Shown piece after piece: positions 9,723 through 19,875 of a DNA stretch of 64,000 bases; position 1 is the stretch's first letter, and each line of letters begins with the position of its first letter. A program made the position numbers and the translations under genes. The notes under the pieces were generated by a model. It saw nothing but the letters and a program-made list of their open reading frames with translations. It was not told where the DNA came from and searched no databases. The stretch is from Aquificota bacterium (GTDB lineage: Bacteria; Aquificota; Aquificia; Aquificales; Aquificaceae): NCBI GenBank assembly GCA_013153495.1, contig JAADEH010000003.1, positions 28,116-92,115 on the forward strand, written 5' to 3'.

Positions 9723-10025
9723 TTATACTTTCATACCAGCTAAGAAGCCTACCGCAAAGCTTCCGCTAAAGCTCACCGTCCTGATTGCGGTTTTTGCAAA
9801 GCTCTCAAAGGAAGAAAAGAAGCCTACGGCAAATTTTTCCAAGGCATTCCAGTTTACGGTTATAACTCCCGTGTCCGCAAGCCATATGAGACTAAGGATA
9901 TAAAGCCCGAGCACGAAGGCTACTATTTTGAAAACCCTCTTGAGGGTAAAGCCTGTTAAAAAACCCAAAGCTCCCCCGAAGCCGAGAGCTTTTAGGGTAT
10001 CCTGTCCGAAGAGTTCTTCCATCAA
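9723..10025 (-). CDS. FUN14-family membrane protein
   Basis: This 100-residue protein has the FUN14 pattern: a glycine-rich first segment ([12 protein letters not shown]), a positively charged turn, then [14 protein letters not shown] and a final glycine-rich helix ending GFLAG. The family occurs in bacteria, archaea and eukaryotic mitochondria (FUNDC1), and its bacterial role is unknown. The end of the coding frame overlaps none of the transporter; its start overlaps the stop of the upstream phosphorylase gene by four bases. Confidence 0.7.
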   Translation of the reverse strand: MMEELFGQDTLKALGFGGALGFLTGFTLKRVFKIVAFVLGLYILSLIWLADTGVITVNWNALEKFAVGFFSSFESFAKTAIRTVSFSGSFAVGFLAGMKV

Positions 10026-10852
10026 ACCTCCGCCCCTTCGAGGATTTTATCGCAACCGCAGGTTTTAGGTTCTATTCTGGTTATAAGGTCCTTTATAACT
10101 TCCTTTATCTGTTCCTCCTTTTGAGCCATAAGCTCGAGGACTTCATCGCTCGTTAACTTGTTTTGGGATATTCCTGCAGCAGGGTTTGCCACCACGCACA
10201 GGGAAGCGTAGCACATAGTAAGCTCCCGAGCCAAGACCACCTCGGGGTATCCAGTCATACCCACCACGTCCGCCCCGAGGCTTTCCAGCATTTTTATCTC
10301 CGCAGGGGTTTCGAAGCGTGGTCCCTCGGTGCAGGCATACACACCCGCAGGGTGGTATCTAAAGCCCTTTTCCTCCAGAATTTCTATTAGAGCACCCCTT
10401 ATCTGGGGACAGTAGGGGTCGGAGACATCTATGTGAACCACCTTTCCTTCCTTAATAAGCTGTGCAACCTTGTCCTCCCCTTCTACCTTGACGGATAACC
10501 TGCCCTCGTAATAGGTGGATTTCCTTTGTTTGGTAAAGTCGAGGAAGGAGTTAATTACCACGAAGTCTCCGGGTTTAAGAAGTCTGTTTATACCCCCAAC
10601 AGCGGACACCGCGAGAACTCTGTCAACCCCTACCTCCCTCAGTGCCCAGAGGTTCGCTCTGTAAGGGACGAGGTGGGGTGGGAAGGAGTGTTCGGGACCG
10701 TGTCTGGACAGGAAGGCTACCTTTTTACCTTTAAGTTCGCCGACAATTACGGGGGAAGAGGGACTCCCGAAGGGAGTGTCTATAAATAACTCTTCCAGAA
10801 CCTTTACATCTTCTAACCTGTATAACCCGCTTCCCCCTATTATGCCGAGCAT
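10022..10852 (-). CDS. MTAP-family 6-oxopurine nucleoside phosphorylase
   Basis: The enzyme splits purine nucleosides or 5'-methylthio-nucleosides with phosphate. The 276-residue chain has the phosphate loop GGSGLY, SRHGPEH, the EGPRFET purine-site signature and [12 protein letters not shown]. Where adenine-specific MTAPs carry a conserved Asp in the base pocket, this protein reads VVANPAAG, as in methylthioinosine and 6-oxopurine phosphorylases, so guanosine, inosine or methylthioinosine are likelier substrates than methylthioadenosine. A CGC motif near the C-terminus is shared with that subgroup. TAAAAT lies six bases before the ATG, inside the end of leuC. Confidence 0.85.
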   Translation of the reverse strand: MLGIIGGSGLYRLEDVKVLEELFIDTPFGSPSSPVIVGELKGKKVAFLSRHGPEHSFPPHLVPYRANLWALREVGVDRVLAVSAVGGINRLLKPGDFVVINSFLDFTKQRKSTYYEGRLSVKVEGEDKVAQLIKEGKVVHIDVSDPYCPQIRGALIEILEEKGFRYHPAGVYACTEGPRFETPAEIKMLESLGADVVGMTGYPEVVLARELTMCYASLCVVANPAAGISQNKLTSDEVLELMAQKEEQIKEVIKDLITRIEPKTCGCDKILEGAEV

Positions 10853-10861
10853 GGAAAAATT

Positions 10862-12160
10862 TTAAACCGTTGCCAGCTCCTCTGCCTTCACCACCTCCTC
10901 GGGGTGAGCTATCCTTCCGAGAACCGCACTCGCCGCCACCACCGCAGGATTGGCAAGGTAAGACTCGGACTTGGGATGTCCCATCCTTCCGGGGAAGTTC
11001 CTGTTTGAGGTGGATATGCACCTCTCCCCTTCCGCCAGAACTCCCATGTGTCCGCCGAGGCAGGGTCCACAGGTGGATGTGGAAACCACGCAGCCCGCCT
11101 CCATGAATATGTCGATGAGACCTTCTTTCATCGCCTGCTTATAGACGTTCTTAGAGGCAGGTATGACTATGCATCTGACGTAGGGGTGAACTTTCTTGCC
11201 CTGCTTGAGTGCAGCCTCAAAGACTTTTGCCGCAATTCTGAGGTCTTCAATCCTCCCGTTGGTGCAAGAGCCTATGAATGCCTGGTCCACACTTATGTGG
11301 GTGGACTCGCTTACGGGGTGAACGTTGGAAGGCAGGTAGGGCCAGGCCACGAGAGGTTCTATCTTTGAAGCGTCCCACTCATAAACGGAGTGATACTCCG
11401 CATCGGGGTCGCTCTCATATATCTTCCACTCCTTCTGCGCCCTTTCTTTCACATACTCTATTGTCTTCTCGTCGGGGGATATTATCCCGCTCTTTCCTCC
11501 CGCCTCTATCGCCATGTTGGTTATGGTGAGCCTCTGCTCTATGGAGAGGTCCCTTATGGCTTCTCCGTCGAACTCCATAGCCCTATACAGGGCACCGTCA
11601 ACCCCTATCTCACCTATGGTGTGGAGTATGAGGTCCTTACCCATAACCCAGGGCTGGAGCTTGCCGTAGAAGATGAACTTCATGGACTCGGGGACTCTCA
11701 GCCATATCTCTCCCGTTGCCATAGCGTAGGCTATGTCCGTAGAACCCACGCCCGTTGCGAAGGCTCCTATACCCCCGTAGGTGCAGGTGTGGGAATCCGC
11801 TCCCACCACGAGGTCTCCGGGAACAACTATGCCCCTTTCGGGAAGTATGGTGTGCTCTATACCTTCACCCTCTTCAAAGAAGTATTTGATACCGTGCTTC
11901 TTTGCAAACTCCCTGACGAGCTTTGCCTGTTCCGCAGACTTTATGTCCTTTGCGGGAACGAAGTGGGAAAGAACCAAAGCTATCCTGTTGGGGTCAAAGA
12001 CCTTGTCTATCCCATACTTTTCCAAGATTTTTATGGCAAGCGGTGCGGTAACGTCGTTCGCCATAGCGAGGTCTATCTTTGCGGTTATCAAGTCTCCCGC
12101 CCTGACCTCCTTCTTTCCCGCATGGTCCGCAAGTATCTTCTCCGTAATAGTCATTCCCAT
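10862..12160 (-). CDS. leuC: 3-isopropylmalate dehydratase large subunit
   Basis: LeuC with LeuD isomerises 2- to 3-isopropylmalate in leucine synthesis. The 432-residue product belongs to the short, archaeal/Aquifex-type aconitase subgroup. It has VGADSHTCTYGG, SCTNGR and the CGPCLGG pair of cysteines that together ligate the [4Fe-4S] cluster. ATG at 12160 overlaps the ftsH stop by one base (TGATG) and follows AGGAGG by seven bases; an in-frame GTG directly before it and ATG at 12154 are alternatives. The small subunit is not in the window, and homoaconitase activity cannot be excluded from sequence alone. Confidence 0.88.
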   Translation of the reverse strand: MGMTITEKILADHAGKKEVRAGDLITAKIDLAMANDVTAPLAIKILEKYGIDKVFDPNRIALVLSHFVPAKDIKSAEQAKLVREFAKKHGIKYFFEEGEGIEHTILPERGIVVPGDLVVGADSHTCTYGGIGAFATGVGSTDIAYAMATGEIWLRVPESMKFIFYGKLQPWVMGKDLILHTIGEIGVDGALYRAMEFDGEAIRDLSIEQRLTITNMAIEAGGKSGIISPDEKTIEYVKERAQKEWKIYESDPDAEYHSVYEWDASKIEPLVAWPYLPSNVHPVSESTHISVDQAFIGSCTNGRIEDLRIAAKVFEAALKQGKKVHPYVRCIVIPASKNVYKQAMKEGLIDIFMEAGCVVSTSTCGPCLGGHMGVLAEGERCISTSNRNFPGRMGHPKSESYLANPAVVAASAVLGRIAHPEEVVKAEELATV

Positions 12161-14061
12161 CACACGACCTCCTTCTCTTCCTTTTGGGTTTCTTCCTTAG
12201 AAGTATCCTCAAAGGTTTTGTGCTCTTCCTTCTTACAGCCGGTTTTCACCTCAACACCGTAGAGCTTCAGAACCTCTACGAACTCTTCACAGGTTATGGA
12301 CTCTTTCTCTAAGAGTTTTTTAACGACCGCTTTCAGCGGTTCTTTATGAGCCTCTATAGTAGATTTGGCTATCTCGTAAGCCTCGGTGAGTATCCTCTTG
12401 ACCTCTTCGTCTATCTCCCGCAGGAGTTCGGGACTTGTGTCTATGCTGTTGGAAACTCCTCCTAAGAAGGGATTGCTCACCCTCTTTATGGCTATGGGAC
12501 CCACTTTGTCGCTCATGCCCCACATGGAAACCATCTTGTAGGCAAGCTCGGTAGCCCTCTGAAGGTCGTTCTCCGCACCTGTGGTTATCCCCTCTTTTCC
12601 GTAAAAGACCTCTTCCGCAGCCCTTCCTCCCATCATTATCAGTATCCTGTTAAAGAGGTTCTTTTTGTCGTAGATGTGCTTGTCGTCGATAGGTAGCTGT
12701 TGGGTAACTCCGAGAGCCATACCCCTCGGGATTATGGATACCTTGTGAACGGGGTCCGAGTCCTCGGTCATAAAGCCCATGAGAGCGTGCCCAGCCTCGT
12801 GGTAGGCTATCTTTTCCTTTTCCTTGGGGGATATAACCATTCCCTTTCTCTCGAGACCCATCGTTATCCTGTCTATTGCCTCTTCCACCTCTTCCATGGA
12901 GATGAATTCTTTCCCCTTCCTTGCAGCGAGGAGTGCCGCTTCGTTTAGAAGGTTTTCAAGGTCCGCTCCCGTAAAGCCGGGTGTCGCTCTGGCTACCAGC
13001 TCCAAATCAACGTCCGGTGCCAGCTTCTTGTTCTTGGCATGGACCTTCAGTATCTCGTATCTGCCCTTAACGTCGGGTTTGGGTATGAATATCTGCCTGT
13101 CGAACCTTCCCGGTCTCAGAAGTGCGGGGTCGAGGATGTCGGGTCTGTTGGTAGCAGCGATAACTATTATCCCTTCGGAAGTGTCAAAACCGTCCATCTC
13201 AACCAGAAGCTGGTTCAGGGTCTGCTCCCTCTCGTCGTGTCCCCCTCCGAGGTTCAAAGCTCCCCTCGTTCTTCCCACAGCGTCTATCTCGTCTATGAAG
13301 ACTATGCAGGGTGCGTGCTTCTTGGCGGTTTCAAAGAGGTCCCTTACTCTTGCGGCACCTACACCCACGAACATCTCCACGAAGTCCGAACCGGAGATGG
13401 ATATGAAGGGAACGTGAGCCTCACCCGCTATGGCTTTCGCAAGGAGCGTCTTACCCACTCCCGGCTCTCCGTATAGCAGAACTCCCTTGGGGGGTCTTCC
13501 TCCGAGTTTCTGGAACTTTATGGGGTCCTTCAGATACTCGATTATCTCCTTTACCTCGTCCTTTACTTCGTCTATACCTGCAACATCACCGAAGGTTACC
13601 TTCGGTTTCTCTTCTATATAGACCTTTGCTCTGCTCTTTCCGAAGGAGAAGGCTCTTCCAGGACCTCCTCCCGCTCCTCCTCCGCTCATCTGCCTCATGA
13701 GAGCTATCCATATACCTATGAAGAGGAGTATAGGTAGCCAGGATATGAAGAGGTTTATGAGCCATCCGCTTCCCGCATCTCCCGCATCCACCTCAACACG
13801 GACACCCTTCTTAACGAGGTCGTCCACTATGGTGGAACCCGGCGGTATGACGGTCTCTATCCTCTGTCCTTCCTTTGTAGTAGCCACTATGGTTCTCCCC
13901 TTCACCTGAACCTGCTGGATTTTACCTTCCTCTACCAGCTGGACGAAGCTGTTGAGGGGAACCTTAGTGGCAAGCTCGTGTCTCTGCTCGAATATGTTGA
14001 AAGCGACTATGGTGGCACCGATTATGAGTATCCATACGAAGAAGCTCTTAAACATCTGCAC
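12160..14061 (-). CDS. ftsH: ATP-dependent zinc metalloprotease FtsH
   Basis: FtsH is a hexameric membrane-anchored AAA+ protease that degrades misassembled membrane proteins and some regulators. The 633-residue product has two transmembrane helices (about 5-22 and 101-122) around a periplasmic domain, the AAA module with Walker A GEPGVGKT (198-205), the second region of homology, and the zinc site HEAGH near residue 418. The GTG at 14061 is favoured because AAGGAGG lies seven bases ahead; ATG two codons later is possible. It overlaps leuC by one base. Confidence 0.96.
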   Translation of the reverse strand: MQMFKSFFVWILIIGATIVAFNIFEQRHELATKVPLNSFVQLVEEGKIQQVQVKGRTIVATTKEGQRIETVIPPGSTIVDDLVKKGVRVEVDAGDAGSGWLINLFISWLPILLFIGIWIALMRQMSGGGAGGGPGRAFSFGKSRAKVYIEEKPKVTFGDVAGIDEVKDEVKEIIEYLKDPIKFQKLGGRPPKGVLLYGEPGVGKTLLAKAIAGEAHVPFISISGSDFVEMFVGVGAARVRDLFETAKKHAPCIVFIDEIDAVGRTRGALNLGGGHDEREQTLNQLLVEMDGFDTSEGIIVIAATNRPDILDPALLRPGRFDRQIFIPKPDVKGRYEILKVHAKNKKLAPDVDLELVARATPGFTGADLENLLNEAALLAARKGKEFISMEEVEEAIDRITMGLERKGMVISPKEKEKIAYHEAGHALMGFMTEDSDPVHKVSIIPRGMALGVTQQLPIDDKHIYDKKNLFNRILIMMGGRAAEEVFYGKEGITTGAENDLQRATELAYKMVSMWGMSDKVGPIAIKRVSNPFLGGVSNSIDTSPELLREIDEEVKRILTEAYEIAKSTIEAHKEPLKAVVKKLLEKESITCEEFVEVLKLYGVEVKTGCKKEEHKTFEDTSKEETQKEEKEVV

Positions 14062-14110
14062 TACTCTTCCTCCTTGGGTGCGTCCTCAGTTATGATTAGA
14101 AGATAGTCTT

Positions 14111-15064
14111 TTAAGTTTTCTTTTTCAAGCACAGCAAACCTCCTTTTCTGACCGCTTTAGTATTTTCGTCCAAACTCACTTCTCCTCCTCTTTCCAAAAG
14201 TCTGCGAACCTGTTCAAGCTTAGAGAAGTTCTTTATTTTAAAGAAGTCCTTTATGACCCTCCTCTGGAGTGCGGGATGGGAGTTTTTTAGCTTCTTTACC
14301 TCTAAGCACTCTCCCTTTCTTGAGGTCTCGAGGAGTTCTATGCTCAGCTCTTTAAGGAGTTCGTCTTCCGATTTGAGTATTTCCCTCGTTCTGAGGAAGG
14401 TTTCCTCTAAGTTGGGGTTTATCTCCTTCAGCTTGGGGATTATCTCGTGTCTGAGGCGGTTTCTGAAGAACCTTCGGTCGTAGTTGCTCTCGTCTTCTAC
14501 CCAGGTGAGCTTGTTGTAGAGCGCATACTCGAGTATCTCTTTTCTGGTTGCGAGGTAAAGAGGTCGCACTATGTCTTTCTCTTTGGGTTCAAAGCCGAGG
14601 AGTCCTTCCAGTCCCGCACCCCGCACGAGCCATATGAGAGCGGTTTCCACGAGGTCGTTGAGGTGGTGGGCTGTAGCGATAAGGTCAAATCCTTCCCTTT
14701 CCTTAATTTCTCTCAGGAAACGGTATCTGAGTTCCCTTGCGGTTTCTTCTAAGTTTCTTTTCTCCTTTTTTGCTATCTTTTCCACTTCTTCGGAACCTGT
14801 GAATATCTCAATACCGAGCCTTTTGGCGAGGTCTTTACAAAACTCTTCGTCTCTGTCGGCTTCCTTTCTCAGTTTGTGGTTAAAGTGTGCAAGGGCTATC
14901 TCTTTCAGCTTAAAGAAGTCCCTGAGTTCCATCAGGCTGTGGGTCAGGACGACCGAGTCAACTCCTCCGGAAATCGCTACGAGCAGGGCGGAGTCCTCGG
15001 GTATTATGTTCTTCTCCTTTTGCAGTTTGATTATTTTTCTGAGGAGTTTACTCCTTTCCTTCAT
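14111..15064 (-). CDS. tilS: tRNA(Ile)-lysidine synthase
   Basis: TilS attaches lysine to C34 of the CAU-anticodon tRNA-Ile, changing both its codon and its charging identity. The 317-residue product has the N-type ATP pyrophosphatase loop SGGVDSVV (about residues 31-38), a catalytic domain to about 215 and a short C-terminal domain. It lacks the long C-terminal extension of the E. coli enzyme, as in A. aeolicus TilS, which has the same length. It overlaps the upstream gene by 17 bases. Confidence 0.93.
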   Translation of the reverse strand: MKERSKLLRKIIKLQKEKNIIPEDSALLVAISGGVDSVVLTHSLMELRDFFKLKEIALAHFNHKLRKEADRDEEFCKDLAKRLGIEIFTGSEEVEKIAKKEKRNLEETARELRYRFLREIKEREGFDLIATAHHLNDLVETALIWLVRGAGLEGLLGFEPKEKDIVRPLYLATRKEILEYALYNKLTWVEDESNYDRRFFRNRLRHEIIPKLKEINPNLEETFLRTREILKSEDELLKELSIELLETSRKGECLEVKKLKNSHPALQRRVIKDFFKIKNFSKLEQVRRLLERGGEVSLDENTKAVRKGGLLCLKKKT

Positions 15065-15683
15065 CGGATAGCTTTGAGGTCAGCCTCTCCTTAACTTTAT
15101 CGTAGTAGGGGTAGGCTATGCCTTCCTTCTTTATCCTCTCAACGAGGTCGAGGGCTTCCTTAATCTTGCCTTCCCTCTCGAGGAGATAGACCTTCACCTC
15201 GAAGGAGTTTATCTGGGGGAGCTGTCCACCAGCTCTTTTTAAAAGTTCCTCCTTGTATTGGGGGAAGAGTTCCACATCTCTGTCGCAGTATTTTTTCATC
15301 TTTTCGAAGTCTTTGAGTTTCTGGGCAAGGAGCAAGAGGTCGTTCAGTATAAGGTGTTCTTCGTAAGGGGTGCCTTCCATCTTGAGGGCTTCGTTGTAGA
15401 GCCACTCTGCGGTTTCGTAGTCTCCTTCGAGGAGAGCTGTCTGGGCTATAGTTGCCAGGAAAGTCCTCTTTGTGTATAGGGGGTTTTCTATCTCCCCGCT
15501 GTCGAAGTGTTTGGCTTTGTATGGAAAGCTGAGGTTCTTTATGACTTTTATGGAGTAGTATTTCTTTATAGCCTTCTGCCGTTTGGGTTCTAAGCTTTCA
15601 TACCAGTCCCACAGGTCGAGGGCTTTTAAAAGACCTCCCTTCTCACGGAATATCTGAAATACCTTTCCGAGCATGCTTTTCAC
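15048..15683 (-). CDS. Helical-repeat (TPR-like) protein of unknown function
   Basis: This 211-residue protein shows tandem helix pairs in the style of tetratricopeptide repeats, clearest at about residues 80-105 (ALLEGDYETAEWLYNEALKM) and 165-190 (LEREGKIKEALDLVERIKK). No signal peptide or membrane helix is visible, so it is probably cytoplasmic and binds a protein partner. It lies directly upstream of tilS and overlaps it by 17 bases. No specific function can be assigned. Confidence 0.65.
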   Translation of the reverse strand: MKSMLGKVFQIFREKGGLLKALDLWDWYESLEPKRQKAIKKYYSIKVIKNLSFPYKAKHFDSGEIENPLYTKRTFLATIAQTALLEGDYETAEWLYNEALKMEGTPYEEHLILNDLLLLAQKLKDFEKMKKYCDRDVELFPQYKEELLKRAGGQLPQINSFEVKVYLLEREGKIKEALDLVERIKKEGIAYPYYDKVKERLTSKLSDEGKE

Positions 15684-15711
15684 CTCAACAAAGGCTGTAA
15701 TATTCCACGGT

Positions 15712-15948
15712 TCATTTTTCCTGGGCAGGTGTTCCTAAAACTTTGTAAAGGAGCTGACGAATTTCCCTTATGTCCTCTTCAAGCTTGTCGATGCGTTTTT
15801 CAATAGCATCAAGTCTTTTGTTAATACTGTTCTCAAACGTATCAAGCCTCTTATTGACCATGTCAATCTGCCGGTTTATCAAAAACATAAAAATAGCCAT
15901 AAATCCCGCAATGCCGAAGATGATAGTTATAACCTGTCCCCGCTCCAT
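15712..15948 (-). CDS. Membrane-anchored coiled-coil small protein
   Basis: This 78-residue protein has one N-terminal transmembrane helix (about residues 7-24), then a charged coiled coil with a 7-residue rhythm (NKRLDTFENSINKRLDAIEKR) running to about residue 70. Similar short anchor-plus-coil proteins are widespread in thermophiles and have no assigned role. It is likely real because the pattern is structured and there is no competing frame, but it could be independent of its neighbours. Confidence 0.6.
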   Translation of the reverse strand: MERGQVITIIFGIAGFMAIFMFLINRQIDMVNKRLDTFENSINKRLDAIEKRIDKLEEDIREIRQLLYKVLGTPAQEK

Positions 15949-16005
15949 ACCTTAAGTATAAGCCTCAAAGTTCAAGGAGAGAATGAAAAAACTCACCCGG
16001 TTAAC

Positions 16006-17307
16006 TTAACTATCCTCAAGCTCTCCCCTCAGATACTTGTCGTAGGCGGACAGATCAAAGTATCCGTGTCCCGAAAGGTTGAAGAGTATGACTTTTTCTT
16101 CACCGGTCTCCTTGCACCTCAGAGCCTCATCTATTGCCGCTTTTATGGCGTGAGAGGACTCTGGAGCGGGAACTATTCCCTCGGTTCTCGCAAAGGTAAG
16201 AGCCGCTTCAAAGACTTCCGTCTGCTTGTAAGCTACTGCATCTATGTATCCGAGGTCGTAGAGTTTGCAGACAAGGGGTGCATCTCCGTGGTATCTGAGA
16301 CCACCTGCGTGTATGGGCGGTGGGACGAAGTCGTGTCCGAGGGTATACATCTTTATGAGAGGGGTAAGTCCTACGGTGTCTCCGAAGTCGTATCTATACT
16401 CACCCTTTGTGAGCGTCGGGCACGCAGATGGCTCAACTGCCAAGACCTTGAGGTTAGGCTTGTCCCCTCTGAGTTTATCTGCCATGAAGGGGAAAGAAAG
16501 TCCCGCAAAGTTTGAACCTCCACCGACCGCACCTATGACCACATCTGGGTAGAACCCTGCCTCCTCCATCTGCCTTTTTGCCTCCAGCCCTATGACGGTC
16601 TGGTGGAGCAGAACGTGGTTCAGGACACTCCCGAGGGAGTATTTGGTGTCTTCTCTCGTTGCCGCTTCTTCTATCGCTTCACTTATAGCTATGCCGAGGC
16701 TTCCCGGATGGTTGGGGTCTTTCTCGTAAAACTGCCTGCCGGCGTTGGTGTTGGGACTCGGAGAGGGTATGACTTCTCCTTTCCAAGTTTCCATCAAAAT
16801 TCTTCTGTAGGGCTTTTGCTCGTAGCTCACCCTAACCATATATACCCTGCACTCAATATCAAAGAACTGGGTTGCGAAAGACAGAGCACTTCCCCACTGC
16901 CCGGCACCCGTTTCGGTGGTAAGTCTCCTTACCCCGGAAATTTTGTTGTAGTATGCCTGAGCAACCGCTGTATTAGGTTTATGGGAACCGGGGGGTGATA
17001 CGCTCTCGTTTTTGTAAAAGATTTTTGCGGGAGTTTGCAAGTATTCCTCTAAGTTCTTTGCTCTGTGAAGTGGCGTAGGTCTCCAAAGTGAGAGAATGTT
17101 CAGGACTTCCTCGGGAATGTCTATCCACTCCTTGTCGGAGACTTCCTGTTCTATCAGCGGTTCCGGGAATATGACGGAAAGCTTTTCCGGCGATATAGGT
17201 TCTTTCGTCTCAGGGTCCAGGGGTGGTTCGAGAGGTTCAGGCAATAACGGGACAATGTTAAGCCACCTTTTTGGTATTTCTCCTTCCGGCAGTATATACT
17301 TTCTCAC
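16006..17307 (-). CDS. trpB2: TrpB2-type tryptophan synthase beta chain
   Basis: The 433-residue PLP enzyme makes tryptophan from indole and serine. It belongs to the TrpB2 subfamily, recognisable by the long N-terminal extension, the motif [15 protein letters not shown] containing the PLP lysine (near residue 109), TETGAGQWG, and [11 protein letters not shown] for the cofactor phosphate. TrpB2 does not form the usual stable complex with TrpA and may salvage free indole or act on phosphoserine. AGGAGGG precedes the ATG. It diverges from folC across 80 bases. Confidence 0.92.
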   Translation of the reverse strand: MRKYILPEGEIPKRWLNIVPLLPEPLEPPLDPETKEPISPEKLSVIFPEPLIEQEVSDKEWIDIPEEVLNILSLWRPTPLHRAKNLEEYLQTPAKIFYKNESVSPPGSHKPNTAVAQAYYNKISGVRRLTTETGAGQWGSALSFATQFFDIECRVYMVRVSYEQKPYRRILMETWKGEVIPSPSPNTNAGRQFYEKDPNHPGSLGIAISEAIEEAATREDTKYSLGSVLNHVLLHQTVIGLEAKRQMEEAGFYPDVVIGAVGGGSNFAGLSFPFMADKLRGDKPNLKVLAVEPSACPTLTKGEYRYDFGDTVGLTPLIKMYTLGHDFVPPPIHAGGLRYHGDAPLVCKLYDLGYIDAVAYKQTEVFEAALTFARTEGIVPAPESSHAIKAAIDEALRCKETGEEKVILFNLSGHGYFDLSAYDKYLRGELEDS

Positions 17308-17387
17308 CGCTCAGCCCTCCTGATGTGCTTTGCCTAAAGGCAATTTTAACTTGAAACCTTCCTCTTGTGTTTTAATTTTCCTCTCCC

Positions 17388-18611
17388 ATGGAACTGTGGA
17401 GCCTCTATAAGGGTAAGGATTATCACATAGAGCCTACCCTCGAGCGGATAGAGAAAGCTGTTAGGGTTGTGGGTAACCCTCAGAGGGAGTTCTTTACCTT
17501 TCTGATAGGCGGAACCAACGGCAAAGGCTCCACCTGTGCATTCTTGGAGAGGATACTCAGGGAACACGGTTATAGAACAGGTTGGTTCGTTTCTCCCCAC
17601 CTTATTGAGGAAAGGGAACGCTGGAGAATAAACGGAGAGCTGATGCCTTCGGAAGTTCTTTCTTCCTACATAAAGGACCTCAAGAGAGTCTTTGAGAAGT
17701 TTTCCCTGACTTACTTCGAAGCGGCTACTTTAATAGCCCTTTTATACTTCCGGGACATGAAAGTGGACGTGGCGGTTATGGAAGTAGGTATGGGCGGAAG
17801 GTGGGATGCAACCAAGGTGAGTGAAGCAAAGGTCGTGGGAATCACCAATGTGGAGAGGGACCACACAAAGTGGCTTGGAAATACCGTTGACCAGATAGCG
17901 AGAGATAAACTTCATCTATACAGAGAAGGTGCTCCCCTCGTCCTCGGTAGTGCCAGGTTTCCCTTATACTGGGTAGCCTTGGAGATGGGTCTGAAAAACC
18001 TCGTGGTGGCAGGTGAGGATTACACCTACGGTTCCTCCCTGCTCGAAGGAAGAACATACATAGAGAATTATGAATACGGAGAGTTAAAAATAGACCGAGC
18101 GAAGCTCGGTTTGTTAGGTAAATGGCAGGCGGACAACTGTGCCATGGCTATCACGATGGCGTGTCAGTTCACAAAGCCTTCTTGTGATAAACTCACAAAA
18201 GCGCTCTCCGACACCAGATGGGAAGGGAGAATGGAGATAATAAGGGAAAAGCCCCTTCTGATTGTTGATGGCTCTCACAACCCCTATGCAATAGGAAAGG
18301 TAGTCAAGGAAACCCTTAAGCTGTTTCCGAACATTAATATACTCTTTACAGGTTTGCTTGAAAAGGAATGGAAGCTTTCTATGGAGATAATACGACGTTA
18401 TACATCTAAAATATATCTCGTTCAGGTAAATCATTACAGGGGAGAACCCCTTAAAAATCTGTATAAATACGCAAAAGAGCTAAGCTTTACTCATATAGAG
18501 CTTGTGTCTTCTCCAAAAGATGTATATAACATTGAAAAAGATTTGCTTGCCATAGGGTCGCTGTATCTGGTGGGCGAAATTAAGAGGACTGTTTCTAATG
18601 CCATTATTTAA
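17388..18611 (+). CDS. folC: Folylpolyglutamate/dihydrofolate synthase
   Basis: FolC ligates glutamate to dihydropteroate and extends folate polyglutamate tails using ATP. The 407-residue product has the Mur-ligase-type P-loop GGTNGKGST (41-49), the EVGMGGRWDATK segment with ligase residues, and the C-terminal DGSHNPYA motif. It is near the usual length. The start has no Shine-Dalgarno sequence, and a TTTAAT-like hexamer lies 11 bases before it. The end overlaps the EAL/HDOD gene by 14 bases. Confidence 0.92.
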   Translation: MELWSLYKGKDYHIEPTLERIEKAVRVVGNPQREFFTFLIGGTNGKGSTCAFLERILREHGYRTGWFVSPHLIEERERWRINGELMPSEVLSSYIKDLKRVFEKFSLTYFEAATLIALLYFRDMKVDVAVMEVGMGGRWDATKVSEAKVVGITNVERDHTKWLGNTVDQIARDKLHLYREGAPLVLGSARFPLYWVALEMGLKNLVVAGEDYTYGSSLLEGRTYIENYEYGELKIDRAKLGLLGKWQADNCAMAITMACQFTKPSCDKLTKALSDTRWEGRMEIIREKPLLIVDGSHNPYAIGKVVKETLKLFPNINILFTGLLEKEWKLSMEIIRRYTSKIYLVQVNHYRGEPLKNLYKYAKELSFTHIELVSSPKDVYNIEKDLLAIGSLYLVGEIKRTVSNAII

Positions 18612-19875
18612 AATATATAAAGCCATGTATGTGCTATTTAAACAACCTGTTTTTGATAGGGAGGGAAATGTAGTATTCTACGAAGTTACTTTAAGGGACT
18701 TAAAAACAAAAACCTTTCCTAAGGACCTCGACCCGTTGAAGGCTACTTCCATAACAATAAACATAATCACCGAAGTAGGACCCGAGCGGGTCGGAAACGG
18801 CAAACCTGTGTTCATTAATGTCCCCTCTTTATTCCTTGAAGCTACCATGTTTGAACTACTCCCACCCGAGTTCATAGGTATAGAGCTGGTGGACAACAGG
18901 AGCATAACCAACGAGCTTTTGAAAGCGGTAAATGAACTCGTTGACCGAGGTTTTACCTTCTGCATAGACGACTTCGGCTTTGAAAAAGTCAACTACCTAC
19001 CTCTCCTGAGCAAGTGCCACATGGTAAAGATAAACTGGAAGGAACTCGTTTACAGCGAGGAAGAACTCAGAGAGGTCATGGGAATACTTAAGGAGCTTAG
19101 GAAGGGAGTAATAGCAAAATACATAGAAACCGAAGAGGATTATGACAACGCCAAGAGGGCAGGTGCGGATTACTTTCAGGGCTTTTACTTGGCAAGACCT
19201 CTGCCGATAAGGGACGTTCGAAGTCTCTTCTTCATGAAGGGAACCGTGATAAAGCTCTACGAAGCTCTTAAAAACAGAGACCTAAAAAAAGCTGCTGATG
19301 TTATAGAACAGGATGTGGGAGCTACTTACCGTCTGCTCAGGTTCGTAAAGTCTTTATACAGGGAGAGAGCACAGGACATTAATTCTGTAGAGGACGCAAT
19401 ATCCTTCTTGAGCCTTAACAACGTTGCCAACTTTACCCTTGCACTTGCCATAACGGAGCTTTTTGCGGAGCATGAGGAAGAGGAATACATAAAGAGGTCT
19501 TTGCTCAGAGCGAGCCTTGCGGAGGAGCTTGCGAAACTCTACGCACCCGAAATGAAGGAAAAGGCATATCTGACAGGTCTCTTTTCCCTTACCGACGAGC
19601 TTATGGGAGAGCATCCGCAGGACATAGCTAAGGAGCTTGAGCTTGACGAAGAAATAGTGGAAGCGTATGAAACCCGACACAACGAACTCGGGTTGATACT
19701 TTCCCTGGTGGAGCTTTTGGAGGAAGACCCTGAGAACAGGGAAGTTATAGGAAAAATATCTTCAATCCTGAAAGTCCCCGAGGACAAAATAAGACAAGCG
19801 GTGCAGAACGCCAAGAGAATAATAAAGGAGATAACCTACCCCGGGAAGGGTAGGAACAAGAAGCTCACTCAGTAG
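18598..19875 (+). CDS. EAL-HDOD two-domain signalling protein with degenerate EAL
   Basis: The 425-residue protein has an N-terminal EAL-like TIM-barrel (about residues 10-205) ending in GADYFQGFYLARP, and a C-terminal HDOD domain (about 210-410), the YuxH arrangement. The first catalytic motif, EAL in active c-di-GMP phosphodiesterases, reads EVT, and several metal ligands are not evident, so it probably binds rather than hydrolyses a nucleotide, or acts purely through protein contacts. Related proteins affect motility. It overlaps folC by 14 bases and converges on ccsA with an 11-base overlap. Confidence 0.8.
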   Translation: MPLFKIYKAMYVLFKQPVFDREGNVVFYEVTLRDLKTKTFPKDLDPLKATSITINIITEVGPERVGNGKPVFINVPSLFLEATMFELLPPEFIGIELVDNRSITNELLKAVNELVDRGFTFCIDDFGFEKVNYLPLLSKCHMVKINWKELVYSEEELREVMGILKELRKGVIAKYIETEEDYDNAKRAGADYFQGFYLARPLPIRDVRSLFFMKGTVIKLYEALKNRDLKKAADVIEQDVGATYRLLRFVKSLYRERAQDINSVEDAISFLSLNNVANFTLALAITELFAEHEEEEYIKRSLLRASLAEELAKLYAPEMKEKAYLTGLFSLTDELMGEHPQDIAKELELDEEIVEAYETRHNELGLILSLVELLEEDPENREVIGKISSILKVPEDKIRQAVQNAKRIIKEITYPGKGRNKKLTQ

